Shown here: one piece after another, positions 8,105 to 17,581 of the stretch
Numbering within the stretch: the stretch's first letter is position 1
Layout of the letters: every line of letters starts with the position of its first letter
DNA from: an uncultured Muribaculaceae bacterium
GTDB taxonomy: Bacteria; Bacteroidota; Bacteroidia; Bacteroidales; Muribaculaceae
NCBI GenBank assembly: GCA_910587425.1
Contig: CAJUKU010000002.1
Coordinates: forward strand, 186,001-250,000
Direction: 5' to 3'
DNA length: 64,000 nt
Program-made: the position numbers and the translations under genes
The notes under the pieces: model-generated
What the model saw: only the letters and a program-made list of their open reading frames with translations
The model's database searches: none
What the model was told of the DNA's origin: nothing

Positions 8105-11002
8105 GTGAGCCGCGTCCGCTGCATACTCCTCCTGATCGCCGCCGCCGTTGCCGCCGGGGCACTCTCATCGTGCTCGCTGAAGAAGAACACAGCCGCGACA
8201 CGCCGCTACCAGGGATTCATCACCCGCTACAACATACATTACAACGGGCAGACGCACTACGACGAGACTCTGAAGAAGATGGAGAGCGGCTATGCCGACG
8301 ATTTCACCCGTCTGCTCCCGATGCATCCGGCGGAGGCTCATGCCGATCCGAAGGCACCGCAGCCCGAGGGATCGTTCACGCGCTCGATCGAGAAGGCGCA
8401 GAAGGCGATACAGCTGCGCTCCATAAAGAAGCGTCCGCGCCGTCAGCCGGGGCATGGCAATGATCCCGCCTACCGCGAGTGGCTGCGCCGCGAGGAGTAT
8501 AACCCGTTTCTCCATAACTCATGGATGCTCATGGCGCGCAGCCAGTACATGAACGGCGATTTCCTCCCTGCCGCCGCCACATTCCACTACATAGCCACCC
8601 ATTTCACATGGCTCCCCGCCACCGTGGCGGAGGCACGCCTCTGGCAGGCACGCAGCTACTGCGCCGCCGGATGGCTCAACGAGGCGCAGGCTACGATGGA
8701 GCGCGTCAGGGAGAAGAATCTCACGTCGCGCCACCTGATAGCGTTGCGGGCGTTCGTGCAAGCCGACATACTGATACGCCGCGGGCTATATGCCGAGGCG
8801 GTGGAGCCGCTGGAGCTTGCCATAGCCGACTCGCACGGGGCACAGCGCACACGCCTCACGTTCCTGCTCGGGCAGGTGTGCGCCCGCGCCGGAATGACCG
8901 ACCGCGCCCGCCAGGCATTCCGCAAGGCGGGTGGATCGGTGTCGGCTCCCTACCGCACCCGCTTCAATGCCCGCATAGCCCTCTCGGCGACGCTCACCGG
9001 CGGCGCGACATCAGCCGAGATAGCCAAGGAGCTGAAAGCACTGCGGCGCATGCAGCGCTACGACCGCAATGCCGACTATCTCGACCAGATATTCTATGCC
9101 GAGGGAAATCTGCTGATGGCGCAGCGCGACACCGCTGCGGCTATGCATGCCTACGCCGAGGCGGCGGCACGATCGCAACGGCGGGGAATGGATATGGCGC
9201 TGGCACAACTCGCACTCGGCACGCTGTATTTCGACCGTGGCGACTACGACCATGCGCAGCCATGCTATGCCGAGGCGCTGCCTCTGCTTCCTGACGACTA
9301 TCCCGACCGCGCCCGGCTCGCGGCTCGATCCGATGTGCTCGACGACCTCGCGCGCCACTCACGTGCCGTGGCGCTCAACGACTCGCTGCTCCGCCTCGCC
9401 GACATGCCGGAGGCGGCGCGCCTCGCGGTGGTCGACAGCATAATCCATGCTTTGACAGAGCGCGAGAAGGAGGAGGAACGCCAACGGCAGCGCGAGGAAC
9501 TCGACGCGAAAGCCGAGGAACGCGCGGCAGCCACGGGCACAGAGAATCCCGGCGGGGCGGCAAACGCTCCCGCACAGTTCACCATGAATACCGACAAGTC
9601 GTGGTATTTCTACAACCCCACCACCCGCTCAGCCGGATCGGCACAGTTCCGCCGCCAGTGGGGCAACCGCAAACTGGAGGATGACTGGCGGCGCCGCAAC
9701 CGCAACAGTTACGCGCCGCTGACATCCGATGCCGACACGGACAGCGATGCCACGCCGACCGACTCAACAGCGACCGACGGCGCAGGTGCCACCGCCGATG
9801 GTAGCGCGAAAAAAGCCACACCGGCAGCCGACGATCCGCACTCGCGCGAGTATTACCTGAAAGATATTCCCGCCGACAGTGCATCGCGCGCCACCGCACA
9901 TGAGGCGATACAGGACGGACTCTACAACATGGGGCTGATCCTCAAGGATCGCCTGGAGGATTATCCAGCCGCCGACCGCCAGTGGCAACGGCTGTTGCGC
10001 GAATACCCCGACAACGTGTATCGCCTCGACGTGTACCACAACCTTTACCTGATGGCTGCGCGCCGTGGCGACACGACGCTTGCAGAGCATTATCGGCGGC
10101 TCGTAGCCTCGGAATTCCCCGATTCGCCCGAGGGTCAGGCTATGGCTGATCCCCGCTACCTCGACAATCTGCGCGAGATGCACGCACGCCAGGAGGAGCT
10201 GTACAGCCGCACCTGGGACGCATATCTCGCCGACAACAACGACTCGGTGCGCTCCGCTGCGGCATACGCCGCCGAGCACTACCCGATGAGTCCGATCATG
10301 CCGAAGTTCATGTTCCTGGAGGCGCTGACGCACGTGAGCGGCGGCGACAGCGACGGATTCACCGACGCGCTGCGCAAGCTCGTGGAGCGCTATCCCGACG
10401 CCGACGTATCGTCGCTCGCCGCCACATGGCTCCGCAGTGCCGCCGAGGGGCGTGCCATTGTGACCGAGGGCTCCAACGCACGCGGACTCCTCTACTCCAC
10501 GCGCCTGACCGACAGCGCGCAGCAGGGGGATGCCGCAGCCGCTGCAGCCGACACCATAGCCGTCACACTCGAACCCGACGCACCGCGGATAGTGCTCGTC
10601 ACGTTCCCCGCCGACACCGTGCAGGCTAACGAAATGCTCTACGAGGTGGCGCGCTACAATTTCAACTCATTCTCCGTCGCGGATTTCGACCTCGAGCAGC
10701 TGCGCTTCGGTCCGCTCGGCATAATCCTTGTCCGTACTTTCCCGAATCTTGCCGATGCCGACGAGTATGCGCGGCGACTAACCGATGCGCTCCCGCTGCC
10801 GCCGGGCGTGCAGGCTATAGTGATAGCCGAGGCTGACTGGCGAGAGCTGCTGAGCCGCGGGCTGTCGCTCGAGCAATACTTCCGCGCTCTCACCGACGCC
10901 GCCGATGCCCGCGTGCACTCCTCAGTGCTGCCACCGGAGGAGTACCCCGACGCCGCCGAAATGTATGGCGAGCCGCAGGAGGACGCCCCTGAGGAGGAGT
11001 AA
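8105..11002 (+). CDS. PorW/SprE-like TPR lipoprotein of type IX secretion
   Basis: This 965-residue outer-membrane lipoprotein is predicted from a signal peptide with lipobox (ALSSC, Cys23) and a long helical TPR-rich body. The conserved opening after the lipobox (about residues 24-60, with TRRYQGFITRYNIHYNGQTH) and the SIEKAQKAIQLRSIKKRP segment match the SprE/PorW family, which links the type IX secretion ring complex to the Sov translocon and is needed for secretion or gliding. A charged, low-complexity central part (about 440-580) separates two TPR halves. The start codon is GTG at 8105, 17 bases after the permease gene; no ATG gives an intact signal peptide. Together with porX at 51471 it supports an active type IX system. 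Confidence 0.85.
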   Translation: MSRVRCILLLIAAAVAAGALSSCSLKKNTAATRRYQGFITRYNIHYNGQTHYDETLKKMESGYADDFTRLLPMHPAEAHADPKAPQPEGSFTRSIEKAQKAIQLRSIKKRPRRQPGHGNDPAYREWLRREEYNPFLHNSWMLMARSQYMNGDFLPAAATFHYIATHFTWLPATVAEARLWQARSYCAAGWLNEAQATMERVREKNLTSRHLIALRAFVQADILIRRGLYAEAVEPLELAIADSHGAQRTRLTFLLGQVCARAGMTDRARQAFRKAGGSVSAPYRTRFNARIALSATLTGGATSAEIAKELKALRRMQRYDRNADYLDQIFYAEGNLLMAQRDTAAAMHAYAEAAARSQRRGMDMALAQLALGTLYFDRGDYDHAQPCYAEALPLLPDDYPDRARLAARSDVLDDLARHSRAVALNDSLLRLADMPEAARLAVVDSIIHALTEREKEEERQRQREELDAKAEERAAATGTENPGGAANAPAQFTMNTDKSWYFYNPTTRSAGSAQFRRQWGNRKLEDDWRRRNRNSYAPLTSDADTDSDATPTDSTATDGAGATADGSAKKATPAADDPHSREYYLKDIPADSASRATAHEAIQDGLYNMGLILKDRLEDYPAADRQWQRLLREYPDNVYRLDVYHNLYLMAARRGDTTLAEHYRRLVASEFPDSPEGQAMADPRYLDNLREMHARQEELYSRTWDAYLADNNDSVRSAAAYAAEHYPMSPIMPKFMFLEALTHVSGGDSDGFTDALRKLVERYPDADVSSLAATWLRSAAEGRAIVTEGSNARGLLYSTRLTDSAQQGDAAAAAADTIAVTLEPDAPRIVLVTFPADTVQANEMLYEVARYNFNSFSVADFDLEQLRFGPLGIILVRTFPNLADADEYARRLTDALPLPPGVQAIVIAEADWRELLSRGLSLEQYFRALTDAADARVHSSVLPPEEYPDAAEMYGEPQEDAPEEE

Positions 11003-11629
11003 GGCAGCTTGCAGAGGCGGCTGTAGTCGGAGGGTGTAGGGCTATAGGCGGAGGTATGGCGCGAGCGCAGCGCAGCCTACCTCCGGTCAACCTGCACCCA
11101 TAAAGGTGAAGTTGCGCATCTCCGAAGCGCTCTCAATACTGCACATCCCACAACCCCACACGGTCAACGTCGCGCTCCGCGCTCCATTGACTCGGGTGGG
11201 GTTTACCATGTTGCACCTCTCCGAGGCGCGAAGTGACAGCACTGGGTTGTGGGCTGGATATGGCGTGAGCGCAGAGAGCAATGGCAGCACTGAAATCTGA
11301 GACTGACGTCCGGCGTGAGCGCAGGGCTGTGTCAGCACTGAGATAGGGGAGGCATTGGCGAGTCGGAGACTCGCAACATGGTAAACCCCATACGTGTAGT
11401 TGAGCGCGCAGCGCGAGACTACCGTGTGGGGATTTTAAGATGTCCCTATATGGAGAGCGCTTCGGAGATGCGCGACTTTCCACCATGATGGGGATGATAC
11501 GGAGACAATTTTCAGCTGGGGGCTGAAAATATGTCTCCGCCCCGTACTCAGGGAGGATGTGGCGCTGGTGTTTGTAAACAGGTTGACGGAGGTAGGCTGC
11601 GCCATACCTCCGCCCCTGCAACCGCAGCC
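11003..11629. repeat. intergenic repeat element A (MITE-like, inverted copy of element B)
   Basis: This non-coding 627-base block begins directly after the preceding stop codon. Its reverse complement is collinear with 16768-17570 over nearly its whole length. Its ends resemble each other in inverted orientation around the hairpin core GGAGGTATGGCGC...TACCTCC (near 11050-11082 and 11588-11612). Internal palindromes include GCGAGTC-GGA-GACTCGC (about 11358-11374), TTTTCAGC-tgggg-GCTGAAAA (about 11509-11529), and a long hairpin whose arms are CCCCATACG and CGTGTGGGG (about 11386-11432). No transposase is present. It looks like a non-autonomous mobile or REP-like mosaic repeat. Confidence 0.85.
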
Positions 11630-11688
11630 TTCTGCAACCTCCGCAACCGCCGTCAAACGTCGTCTGCTGCAGCCAGGTAGATACAACG

Positions 11689-11722
11689 AGCGGGAGCTGA
11701 TGCTCGCGCACCGGCTCCCGCT
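11689..11722. terminator. hairpin downstream of the second SusC/SusD unit (possible terminator)
   Basis: A perfect nine-base-pair stem AGCGGGAGC / GCTCCCGCT with a 16-base loop lies 60 bases past the susD stop, between convergent genes. No clear U-run follows on either strand, so intrinsic termination is uncertain. The rest of 11630-11782 shows nothing recognisable. Confidence 0.35.
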
Positions 11723-11782
11723 GTCCATGAAGAATTATAAAACTAACTTAAAATATCTTCGGTTATCGATCTGACTACTAAA

Positions 11783-13483
11783 TTAGTAGCCGGGGTTCTG
11801 GGTGATACGACCCTTAGTCAAGTCTATCGGATCCTGAGGAATAGGATAGAGATAGTTGTGAGGTTCGTAGCGGATAATCTGGTTGGTAACTTCAACCGGC
11901 TCACCTACGTACAGGTCACATACCATGCCGTCGTCACCCTCTTTTGCATTGGCGGGATCCGAACGGAGAGTGTACTTGTATGAGTAGCGGGGAGCGTTGA
12001 GCACATCGGTAGCGATGTTCCAACGGCGAGCATCCCACTGGCGATGGTTGCCCTCGAAGCAGAACTCCACACGCCACTCGTTGCGGATGCGCTGACGCAG
12101 TGCATCCTGCGAGCCGCAGTAGGTGGGCTTTGAAGCGTCGGTCTTCTGAAGTGCAGGCATACCTACACGTGCGCGAATCTTGTTGACTGCATCAAATGCT
12201 TCCTGGGGACGGTCGGAGAGCTCGTTCATAGCCTCGGCATAGATGAGCAGGATCTCTGTATAGCGCAGAGGTGCGGTAGCAGCCGAATGATTCCATCCCT
12301 CAGTTTCGGGATAAACGTCAGGATTGAGCCACTTCTTGGTCTGATATCCGGTGAGAGTCTCGTCACCGCATCCGTTAGGATAGAGTGCACGGTCGCCCGA
12401 CGACGGGAGCGGAGTGGTGTTAACCTGCACGCCATACATTTCGTCACCAGAGAAGATAACATTAACGGTCAGACGCGGGTCACGGTTCTCTTTAGGTTTC
12501 AGAGGGTTGTAGATCGTCGACTCAGAGATGGGTGCGCCTTCGCAGTCCTCGAACGCATCAACAAGGCTCTGAGTGGGGTTAGTTCCGCCCCAACCGAGCT
12601 TCGGGAAGCACTCGAAACCAATATATCCGGCACCATTTATACCTGCCACATAGTTCTTGGTGATCAGAGCCTCCTTGGAGTTCTGCATGTTCAGTCCCCA
12701 GAACATTTCGGCATATTTACCGGTATAGTCCTTTGCAGTGCCTGCATAGTCACCATCATAAAGATCATAGACACCCATATCGATGATCTGCTTTGCGCAA
12801 TCGGCAGCGACCTGGTAACCGCCGGCAACGTAGTGCTGGCAGTCGGGATTTGCGAAATAGAGAGCCGCGCGAGCCTTGTAGCCGAGTGCCACAGCTTTGT
12901 TTACGCGACCCAGTTCCGAGGTTGCGGGAAGCATGGAGATAGCTTTGTCATAGTCCTCCATCACATGATCATAGATCTCCTTCCAGTCATTGCGGACAAT
13001 ACCATCCTGATCCTCGAGATCAAGAGGTTCGGTAGTATAAGGAACATCACCGAACTGCTTGATGAGATCGAAGTAGATTGTAGCACGGAAGAAATAAGTC
13101 TGACCGAGGTAGTTGTTGCGCTGATCCTCAGTAAGTCCCTCTACCTGATCTATATTGGCAAACACGAGGTTGGCTCGGCGGATATAAGCGTACTCCGTGT
13201 CCCAAGAGAACTCTGTGGGTTCCCATAGACCATGAGCGCGCGAATCGACAGCCCATTTGATACCATGTGTTGCATTGTCTGTGTAGACATCCTCATCGGT
13301 AGCCCACATTGCATCCGGAATATATATATAGAGAGTGTTTATAGCAAGCTCGACATCCTCCGGTGTCTGCCACATTGTGGCAATTGACTTCTGGTCGAGC
13401 GGAGCTGTGTCAAGATCCACGCAGGAGCTTGCACCTACAGCGAGCGCAACAGAAGCTAAGATGCTGATATATTTGTTTTTCAT
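11783..13483 (-). CDS. SusD/RagB-family nutrient-binding lipoprotein
   Basis: This 566-residue surface lipoprotein pairs with the SusC encoded directly upstream. It has a short signal peptide with lipobox (GASSC, Cys21), followed by the family opening VDLDTAPLDQKS. SusD-typical features include the early TMWQTPEDVELAINTLY helix, YFFRATIYFDLIKQFGDVP, the RYTEILLIYAEAMNE segment, and a C-terminal HNYLYPIPQDPIDLTKG motif near residues 545-563 that closes most RagB/SusD proteins. The length is normal. It starts 15 bases after the susC stop. The ligand is unknown, and there is no nearby glycosidase, peptidase or sigma/anti-sigma pair to suggest one. Confidence 0.96.
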   Translation of the reverse strand: MKNKYISILASVALAVGASSCVDLDTAPLDQKSIATMWQTPEDVELAINTLYIYIPDAMWATDEDVYTDNATHGIKWAVDSRAHGLWEPTEFSWDTEYAYIRRANLVFANIDQVEGLTEDQRNNYLGQTYFFRATIYFDLIKQFGDVPYTTEPLDLEDQDGIVRNDWKEIYDHVMEDYDKAISMLPATSELGRVNKAVALGYKARAALYFANPDCQHYVAGGYQVAADCAKQIIDMGVYDLYDGDYAGTAKDYTGKYAEMFWGLNMQNSKEALITKNYVAGINGAGYIGFECFPKLGWGGTNPTQSLVDAFEDCEGAPISESTIYNPLKPKENRDPRLTVNVIFSGDEMYGVQVNTTPLPSSGDRALYPNGCGDETLTGYQTKKWLNPDVYPETEGWNHSAATAPLRYTEILLIYAEAMNELSDRPQEAFDAVNKIRARVGMPALQKTDASKPTYCGSQDALRQRIRNEWRVEFCFEGNHRQWDARRWNIATDVLNAPRYSYKYTLRSDPANAKEGDDGMVCDLYVGEPVEVTNQIIRYEPHNYLYPIPQDPIDLTKGRITQNPGY

Positions 13484-13498
13484 TGTTGCTTGGATTGT

Positions 13499-16400
13499 TT
13501 AGAATGTTACTTTGAGACCGAGCGAAAGCTTGCGCACGTTAGCATAGTATGCGCCACGTCCCTGAGGTGCCTCGGGATCAATACCTTTCTTATAGATACC
13601 TGAGAATGTGAGGAGGTTCTCACCGTTGAAGTATACACGCACACGGTTGATACCGATACGGTCAGTGATCTTCGCGGGGATAGTATAGCCGAAAGTAAGG
13701 TTTTTCAGGCGCACGTAGCTTGCGTCCTCACACCAGAAAGAGTTGATGACTGTAACGTCGGGTGAGCTTGCCGAGTTCTGATAGAGACGGGGGTATGTTC
13801 CGTTGGGAGTCTCAGGTGTCCAGCGCTCCTCCATCATCCAGTTGTTGATGGTACCACCGTTGTAGAATGCCTGTGAAGCCTCACCGGTCATGTAGCGCTC
13901 GTAGTCGAACGCACCCTGCCAAAGCATCGAGAAGTCGAAGTCGCGATAGGTCACGTTAACATTGATACCACCCATCCAAGAGGGAGCGGTCTTACCGATG
14001 ACAGCACGGTCAGCAGTGGTTACCTTTCCATCGGGAACAGGGATAACATTACCATCTTCGTCATAGCTTGCCCAGTCCTTGAAGCGGATGTTACCCGGCT
14101 TCTCGTTGCCTGTGCGGAGCGGACCAGCTTTCACCTCAGCCTCATCCTTGAAGAGACCGTCGGCGATGTAACCGTAGTATGATCCGATAGCCTCGCCCTC
14201 AAGATACCACTGAGTGTCGGATGTGCCAGGTGCGACACCTTCTGTTCCACTCAGGTTTGTGATTTCATTATGGTTGTAGCCTGCATTGAAGGTTACGCCA
14301 ATCGACCAGTCGCGGTTGAAACGCTGGTTGTAGCCAATTGTAAGGTCAACACCCTTGTTCTCTACAGATCCGGCATTCTGCATCGGTGCGTCAACACCGA
14401 GCACACCCAGGATCGGGAGGTTAAGGAGCATGTCGTTGGTTGTGCGCTTGTAGAGAGAGCCCTCGAATGTGAGACGGCTGCCAAACATAGCTGCCTCAAG
14501 ACCGAGTTCCCAGTTGGTAACGGATGCCCACTTGATGTTGGAGTTCACATAACGGCTTTCATAAAGACCGTTGATGTACTGTGTGCCCATAAGCACGTTA
14601 GTGTAAGCGTAGGTAGCTACACCGGGATAGTAGTCATCACCGAGCTCCTCGTTACCTGTACGACCCCAGCCGAGACGGAGTTTCAACTGGTCAAGCCAGC
14701 CGCGTGTACCCTCCATGAAGCTCTCCTGAGAGATGCGCCATGCAGCAGATACAGCGGGGAAGTAACCCCAACGGTTTTCCTTGGGGAAACGGGATGATGC
14801 GTCGGCACGGAAGTTAGCCTCCAAGAGGTAACGGTTGTCGAAATCATACTGTACGCGACCGAACCATGACTGACGTGTCATATCGAGACCGCCGTCTGTG
14901 TTCTTCATACCGGTCTCGGAGAGTGAACCGAGCACCTGGTCGAGAGCGTTGTCACCGCCATTCTCGCGATAAGCGGTTGTATAGCGATACATGTAGCGCA
15001 GAGCCTCGTAACCGACGAGGAGACCGAGGCTGTGCTTCTCGGCGAATGTCTTGTTATAGTTAGCTGTAGCCTGGTATGTCATCCAGTCCCAGTTATAGTA
15101 GTTGTGGTTACCACGGCGTGAACCGTTGTCACCGCCGTTATAGCTGCCACCATACAGGAGCACTTTACGGAAATTGTAGTAATCCTGACCGTCGTGGCGC
15201 CATGAGAAGAGAGGCTTGATGCTCAGACCCTCGATGGGCTTGATGTCAAGATAGAAGTTTGTGAAGAGCTGGTCATTCTTCACCTTATAGATACCGGTGG
15301 AGTATTTCTCAGCCTCAGCGATCGGGTTCTGCATGGATCCCGGGGCGATAAGCTCACCCTCCTCGTTGTAGGGGCTGAGTGATGCATTCAGACGGTTGAC
15401 GTGCTGCACGATGCCAGAAACGCCATTGTAGCCGTCCTTCTGTATGCCACGGTAGAACGAGGTGTTGGTGCCGAACTTGAGCCAGGGCTTGAGCTGGGTC
15501 TCAAGGTTGACACGGGCATTGTAACGGTTATAGGTGTTCTGCGAGAGGATACCACCCTGATAGAGATAGCCGAGTGATGCCATGTAGACAGTGTTGCTCG
15601 AACCACCGTTGATCTGGATGGTGTGGGCTGTCTCAGTGCCATGGCTCTTGAAAGTCTCGTCCCACCAGTTTGTACCTGTGGGATCCAGAGTGCCATCGGC
15701 ATACTGCTCGAGCTTCTTATCGTAAGCCGACACGTCGGTGGTGGGGTCTACGTTAAGGATCGCCTCACGCATGAGCATGGTGTAGTCACGCGCGTTTACC
15801 GGATCAAGTTTTGTTGTGGGTGAGGTGAAGCTTACTGTACCGGTGTAGCTGATCACCGGAGCTGTGTTGAGTTTACCTTTCTTGGTTGTGATAAGAATTA
15901 CGCCGTTGGCTGCCTGCACACCGTAGATAGCTGCTGATGCGGCATCCTTCAGCACTGAAATATTCTCGACATCCTGGGGGTCGATGTTGTTCATCGAACC
16001 GGGGACACCGTCGACAATAACCAGCGGGCTTGCAGAGTTGACGGAGTTGTTACCACGGATGGTGATGGAGCCGGTCTGAGCGCCGGGGGCACCTGACGAC
16101 TGCACGACAACGACACCTGGCATCTCGCCAGCCATAGCTGCCGATACTGATGCTACGGAACGGTTCTCGATAGCCGATGCATTCATCTGCGATACGGCAC
16201 CGGTTACGTTTGCTTTCTTCTGCACGCCGTAACCTACCACCACGAGCTCATCGAGGGCATTGTCCTCCATGCTGAGGGTAAATACGAGCTTGTCGCCATT
16301 CCATGTCTTGCTCTGCGAAGCGTAACCGATGGCTGTAATGTTGATTGTAGCGCCTTTCTTGACGCCGTTGAGCGAGAAGTTGCCGTCGATGTCGGTCATG

Positions 16401-16591
16401 GTGCCGACATTGGCTCCCGCTACTTTGACCGTTGCGCCAACCACGGGTTCGCCCTCGGTATCAAATACTGTACCGACGCAAATACCCGTCTGCTGTTGCG
16501 TACTCGCAACCTGCTGAGCATTAACTACATACCCCCCCCCATTAATAACGAGGGCTGCAGCAAACACTCCTGCTAAAAAACGTTTTGGCAT
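13499..16591 (-). CDS. SusC/RagA-family TonB-dependent transporter with G9 tract in its signal peptide
   Basis: This 1030-residue outer-membrane channel shows a signal peptide (about 1-25), a carboxypeptidase-like domain (about 37-115, GEPVVGATVKVAG), a plug beginning after DELVVVGYG with SITIRGNNS, PLVIVDG and ANGVILITTKKG, and a C-terminal barrel ending LSLGLKVTF. It is the first gene of a two-gene unit with susD. Codons 18-20 (Gly-Gly-Gly) are written as nine consecutive G on the minus strand (16532-16540). Slippage there would shift the frame before the mature protein begins, so expression could be phase-variable. The unit stands alone between repeat elements A and B, without enzymes or regulator. 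Confidence 0.96.
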   Translation of the reverse strand: MPKRFLAGVFAAALVINGGGYVVNAQQVASTQQQTGICVGTVFDTEGEPVVGATVKVAGANVGTMTDIDGNFSLNGVKKGATINITAIGYASQSKTWNGDKLVFTLSMEDNALDELVVVGYGVQKKANVTGAVSQMNASAIENRSVASVSAAMAGEMPGVVVVQSSGAPGAQTGSITIRGNNSVNSASPLVIVDGVPGSMNNIDPQDVENISVLKDAASAAIYGVQAANGVILITTKKGKLNTAPVISYTGTVSFTSPTTKLDPVNARDYTMLMREAILNVDPTTDVSAYDKKLEQYADGTLDPTGTNWWDETFKSHGTETAHTIQINGGSSNTVYMASLGYLYQGGILSQNTYNRYNARVNLETQLKPWLKFGTNTSFYRGIQKDGYNGVSGIVQHVNRLNASLSPYNEEGELIAPGSMQNPIAEAEKYSTGIYKVKNDQLFTNFYLDIKPIEGLSIKPLFSWRHDGQDYYNFRKVLLYGGSYNGGDNGSRRGNHNYYNWDWMTYQATANYNKTFAEKHSLGLLVGYEALRYMYRYTTAYRENGGDNALDQVLGSLSETGMKNTDGGLDMTRQSWFGRVQYDFDNRYLLEANFRADASSRFPKENRWGYFPAVSAAWRISQESFMEGTRGWLDQLKLRLGWGRTGNEELGDDYYPGVATYAYTNVLMGTQYINGLYESRYVNSNIKWASVTNWELGLEAAMFGSRLTFEGSLYKRTTNDMLLNLPILGVLGVDAPMQNAGSVENKGVDLTIGYNQRFNRDWSIGVTFNAGYNHNEITNLSGTEGVAPGTSDTQWYLEGEAIGSYYGYIADGLFKDEAEVKAGPLRTGNEKPGNIRFKDWASYDEDGNVIPVPDGKVTTADRAVIGKTAPSWMGGINVNVTYRDFDFSMLWQGAFDYERYMTGEASQAFYNGGTINNWMMEERWTPETPNGTYPRLYQNSASSPDVTVINSFWCEDASYVRLKNLTFGYTIPAKITDRIGINRVRVYFNGENLLTFSGIYKKGIDPEAPQGRGAYYANVRKLSLGLKVTF

Positions 16592-16659
16592 TGTGAGTTG
16601 TGTAAATTAAGGTTAATACTATATTTGCCATGATCGGCCCAAAGGAAGCCAATCGGTCA

Positions 16660-16690
16660 CAAATTTAAGTGAATATTCCCTAACCGCAAC
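16660..16690 (-). promoter_or_regulatory. promoter of the second SusC/SusD unit (GTTG-N19-TAAATTTG)
   Basis: On the minus strand a -7 box TAAATTTG (16660-16667) is preceded by GTTG (16687-16690) at a spacing of 19 bases, close to the Bacteroidota consensus TTTG-N19-TAnnTTTG. It leaves a leader of roughly 60 bases before the susC ATG at 16591. It lies between susC and element B, whose near edge is at 16768. Confidence 0.65.
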
Positions 16691-16767
16691 ACTTTTTGAT
16701 TAAAAATCCGTCATCTTAGCGACTATTTTAACACTTTTCAGATAAGAGAGGGCTATTGAGATGGTGA

Positions 16768-17570
16768 GGCTGCGGTTGCAGGGGCTGCTGTAGGCGAAGC
16801 TTGTAGGGGCGGAGGTATGGCGCGAGCGCAGCGCAGCCTACCTCCGTTCATCCTGTTTACAAATATCCCTCCCTGAGTACGGGACGGAGACATATTTTCA
16901 GCCCCAAGCTGAAAATCATCTCCGTAGTAACTTTTTCACAAGGAAGGGGAGATTGCAACACAGAACTTTTTGTTGCTGTCGCAACGGGCACGGAACTCAA
17001 AGAACGACACAGAACGAGGGGGGGTGGGGTTTAGGGTGGTTGTGATGGAAGTTGCGCATCTCCGAAGCGCTATAAGTGAGTGGCATCCTTCCTATCCCCA
17101 CACGGTAGTCTCGCGCTGCGCGCTCAACTACACGTATGGGGTTTACCATGTCGCGAGTCTCCGACTCGCCAACGCCTCCTATCCCAGTGCTGACACTGCC
17201 CTGCACTCACACCGGACGCCAGTCCCAGATCTCAGTGTTGACACAACCCTGCGCACACGTCGGACGCCAGTCCCAGACTTCAGTGCTTTCATTGCTCTCT
17301 GCGCTCACGCCATATCCTGTCCACAACCCAGTGCTGTCACTCCGCGCCTCGGAGAGGTGCAACATGGTAAACCCCACCCGAGTCAATGGAGCGCAGAGCG
17401 CTATATTGACCGTGTGGGGTTGTGGAACGTGCAGTATTGAGAGCGCTTCGGAGATGCGCAACTTCACCTTTATGTTTATGGGGGAAGGTTGACCGGAGGT
17501 AGGCTGCGCTACGCTCGCGCCATACCTCCGCCCCTACAAGCTTCGCCTACACCCCCATGCAACCGCAGCC
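16768..17570. repeat. intergenic repeat element B (MITE-like, about 86-base inverted ends)
   Basis: This non-coding 803-base block lies between the efflux operon end and the susC promoter. Its two ends (about 16768-16855 and 17485-17570) are inverted copies of each other over about 86 bases, starting GGCTGCGGTTGCA at one end and finishing with its complement at the other. The interior is the reverse complement of element A, except for an extra stretch at about 16925-17035 and a 48-base duplication. It contains the same palindromes as A: TTTTCAGC-cccaa-GCTGAAAA, the GCGAGTC hairpin and the GGAGGTA...TACCTCC hairpins. No transposase and no clear target duplication is visible. Confidence 0.85.
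17188..17283. repeat. 48-base tandem duplication inside element B
   Basis: Two adjacent 48-base units (17188-17235 and 17236-17283) share the core CGGACGCCAGTCCCAGA. Element A carries a single unit at the matching place, so this duplication arose in B or was lost from A. Confidence 0.8.
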
Positions 17571-17581
17571 AATACAACTAA

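Noticed and set aside
17188..17283. 48-base tandem units resembling a short repeat array
   Set aside because: Only two directly adjacent copies with no spacers and no cas genes; not a CRISPR array.
16970..17440. 156-codon plus-strand open frame in element B
   Set aside because: Spans the repeat hairpins, has no promoter or initiation signal and no recognisable domain.
17136..17492. Open frame across element B that has an 83-residue counterpart in element A, with indels that are multiples of three
   Set aside because: By hand comparison of the two copies, amino-acid-changing differences are about as frequent as silent ones, there is no start signal, and the frame consists of palindromic repeats. 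It is better explained as non-coding repeat DNA.
11003..17570. Composite transposon with its own transposase
   Set aside because: No transposase, integrase or remnant of one was found between or inside the two elements, and no target-site duplication is evident.
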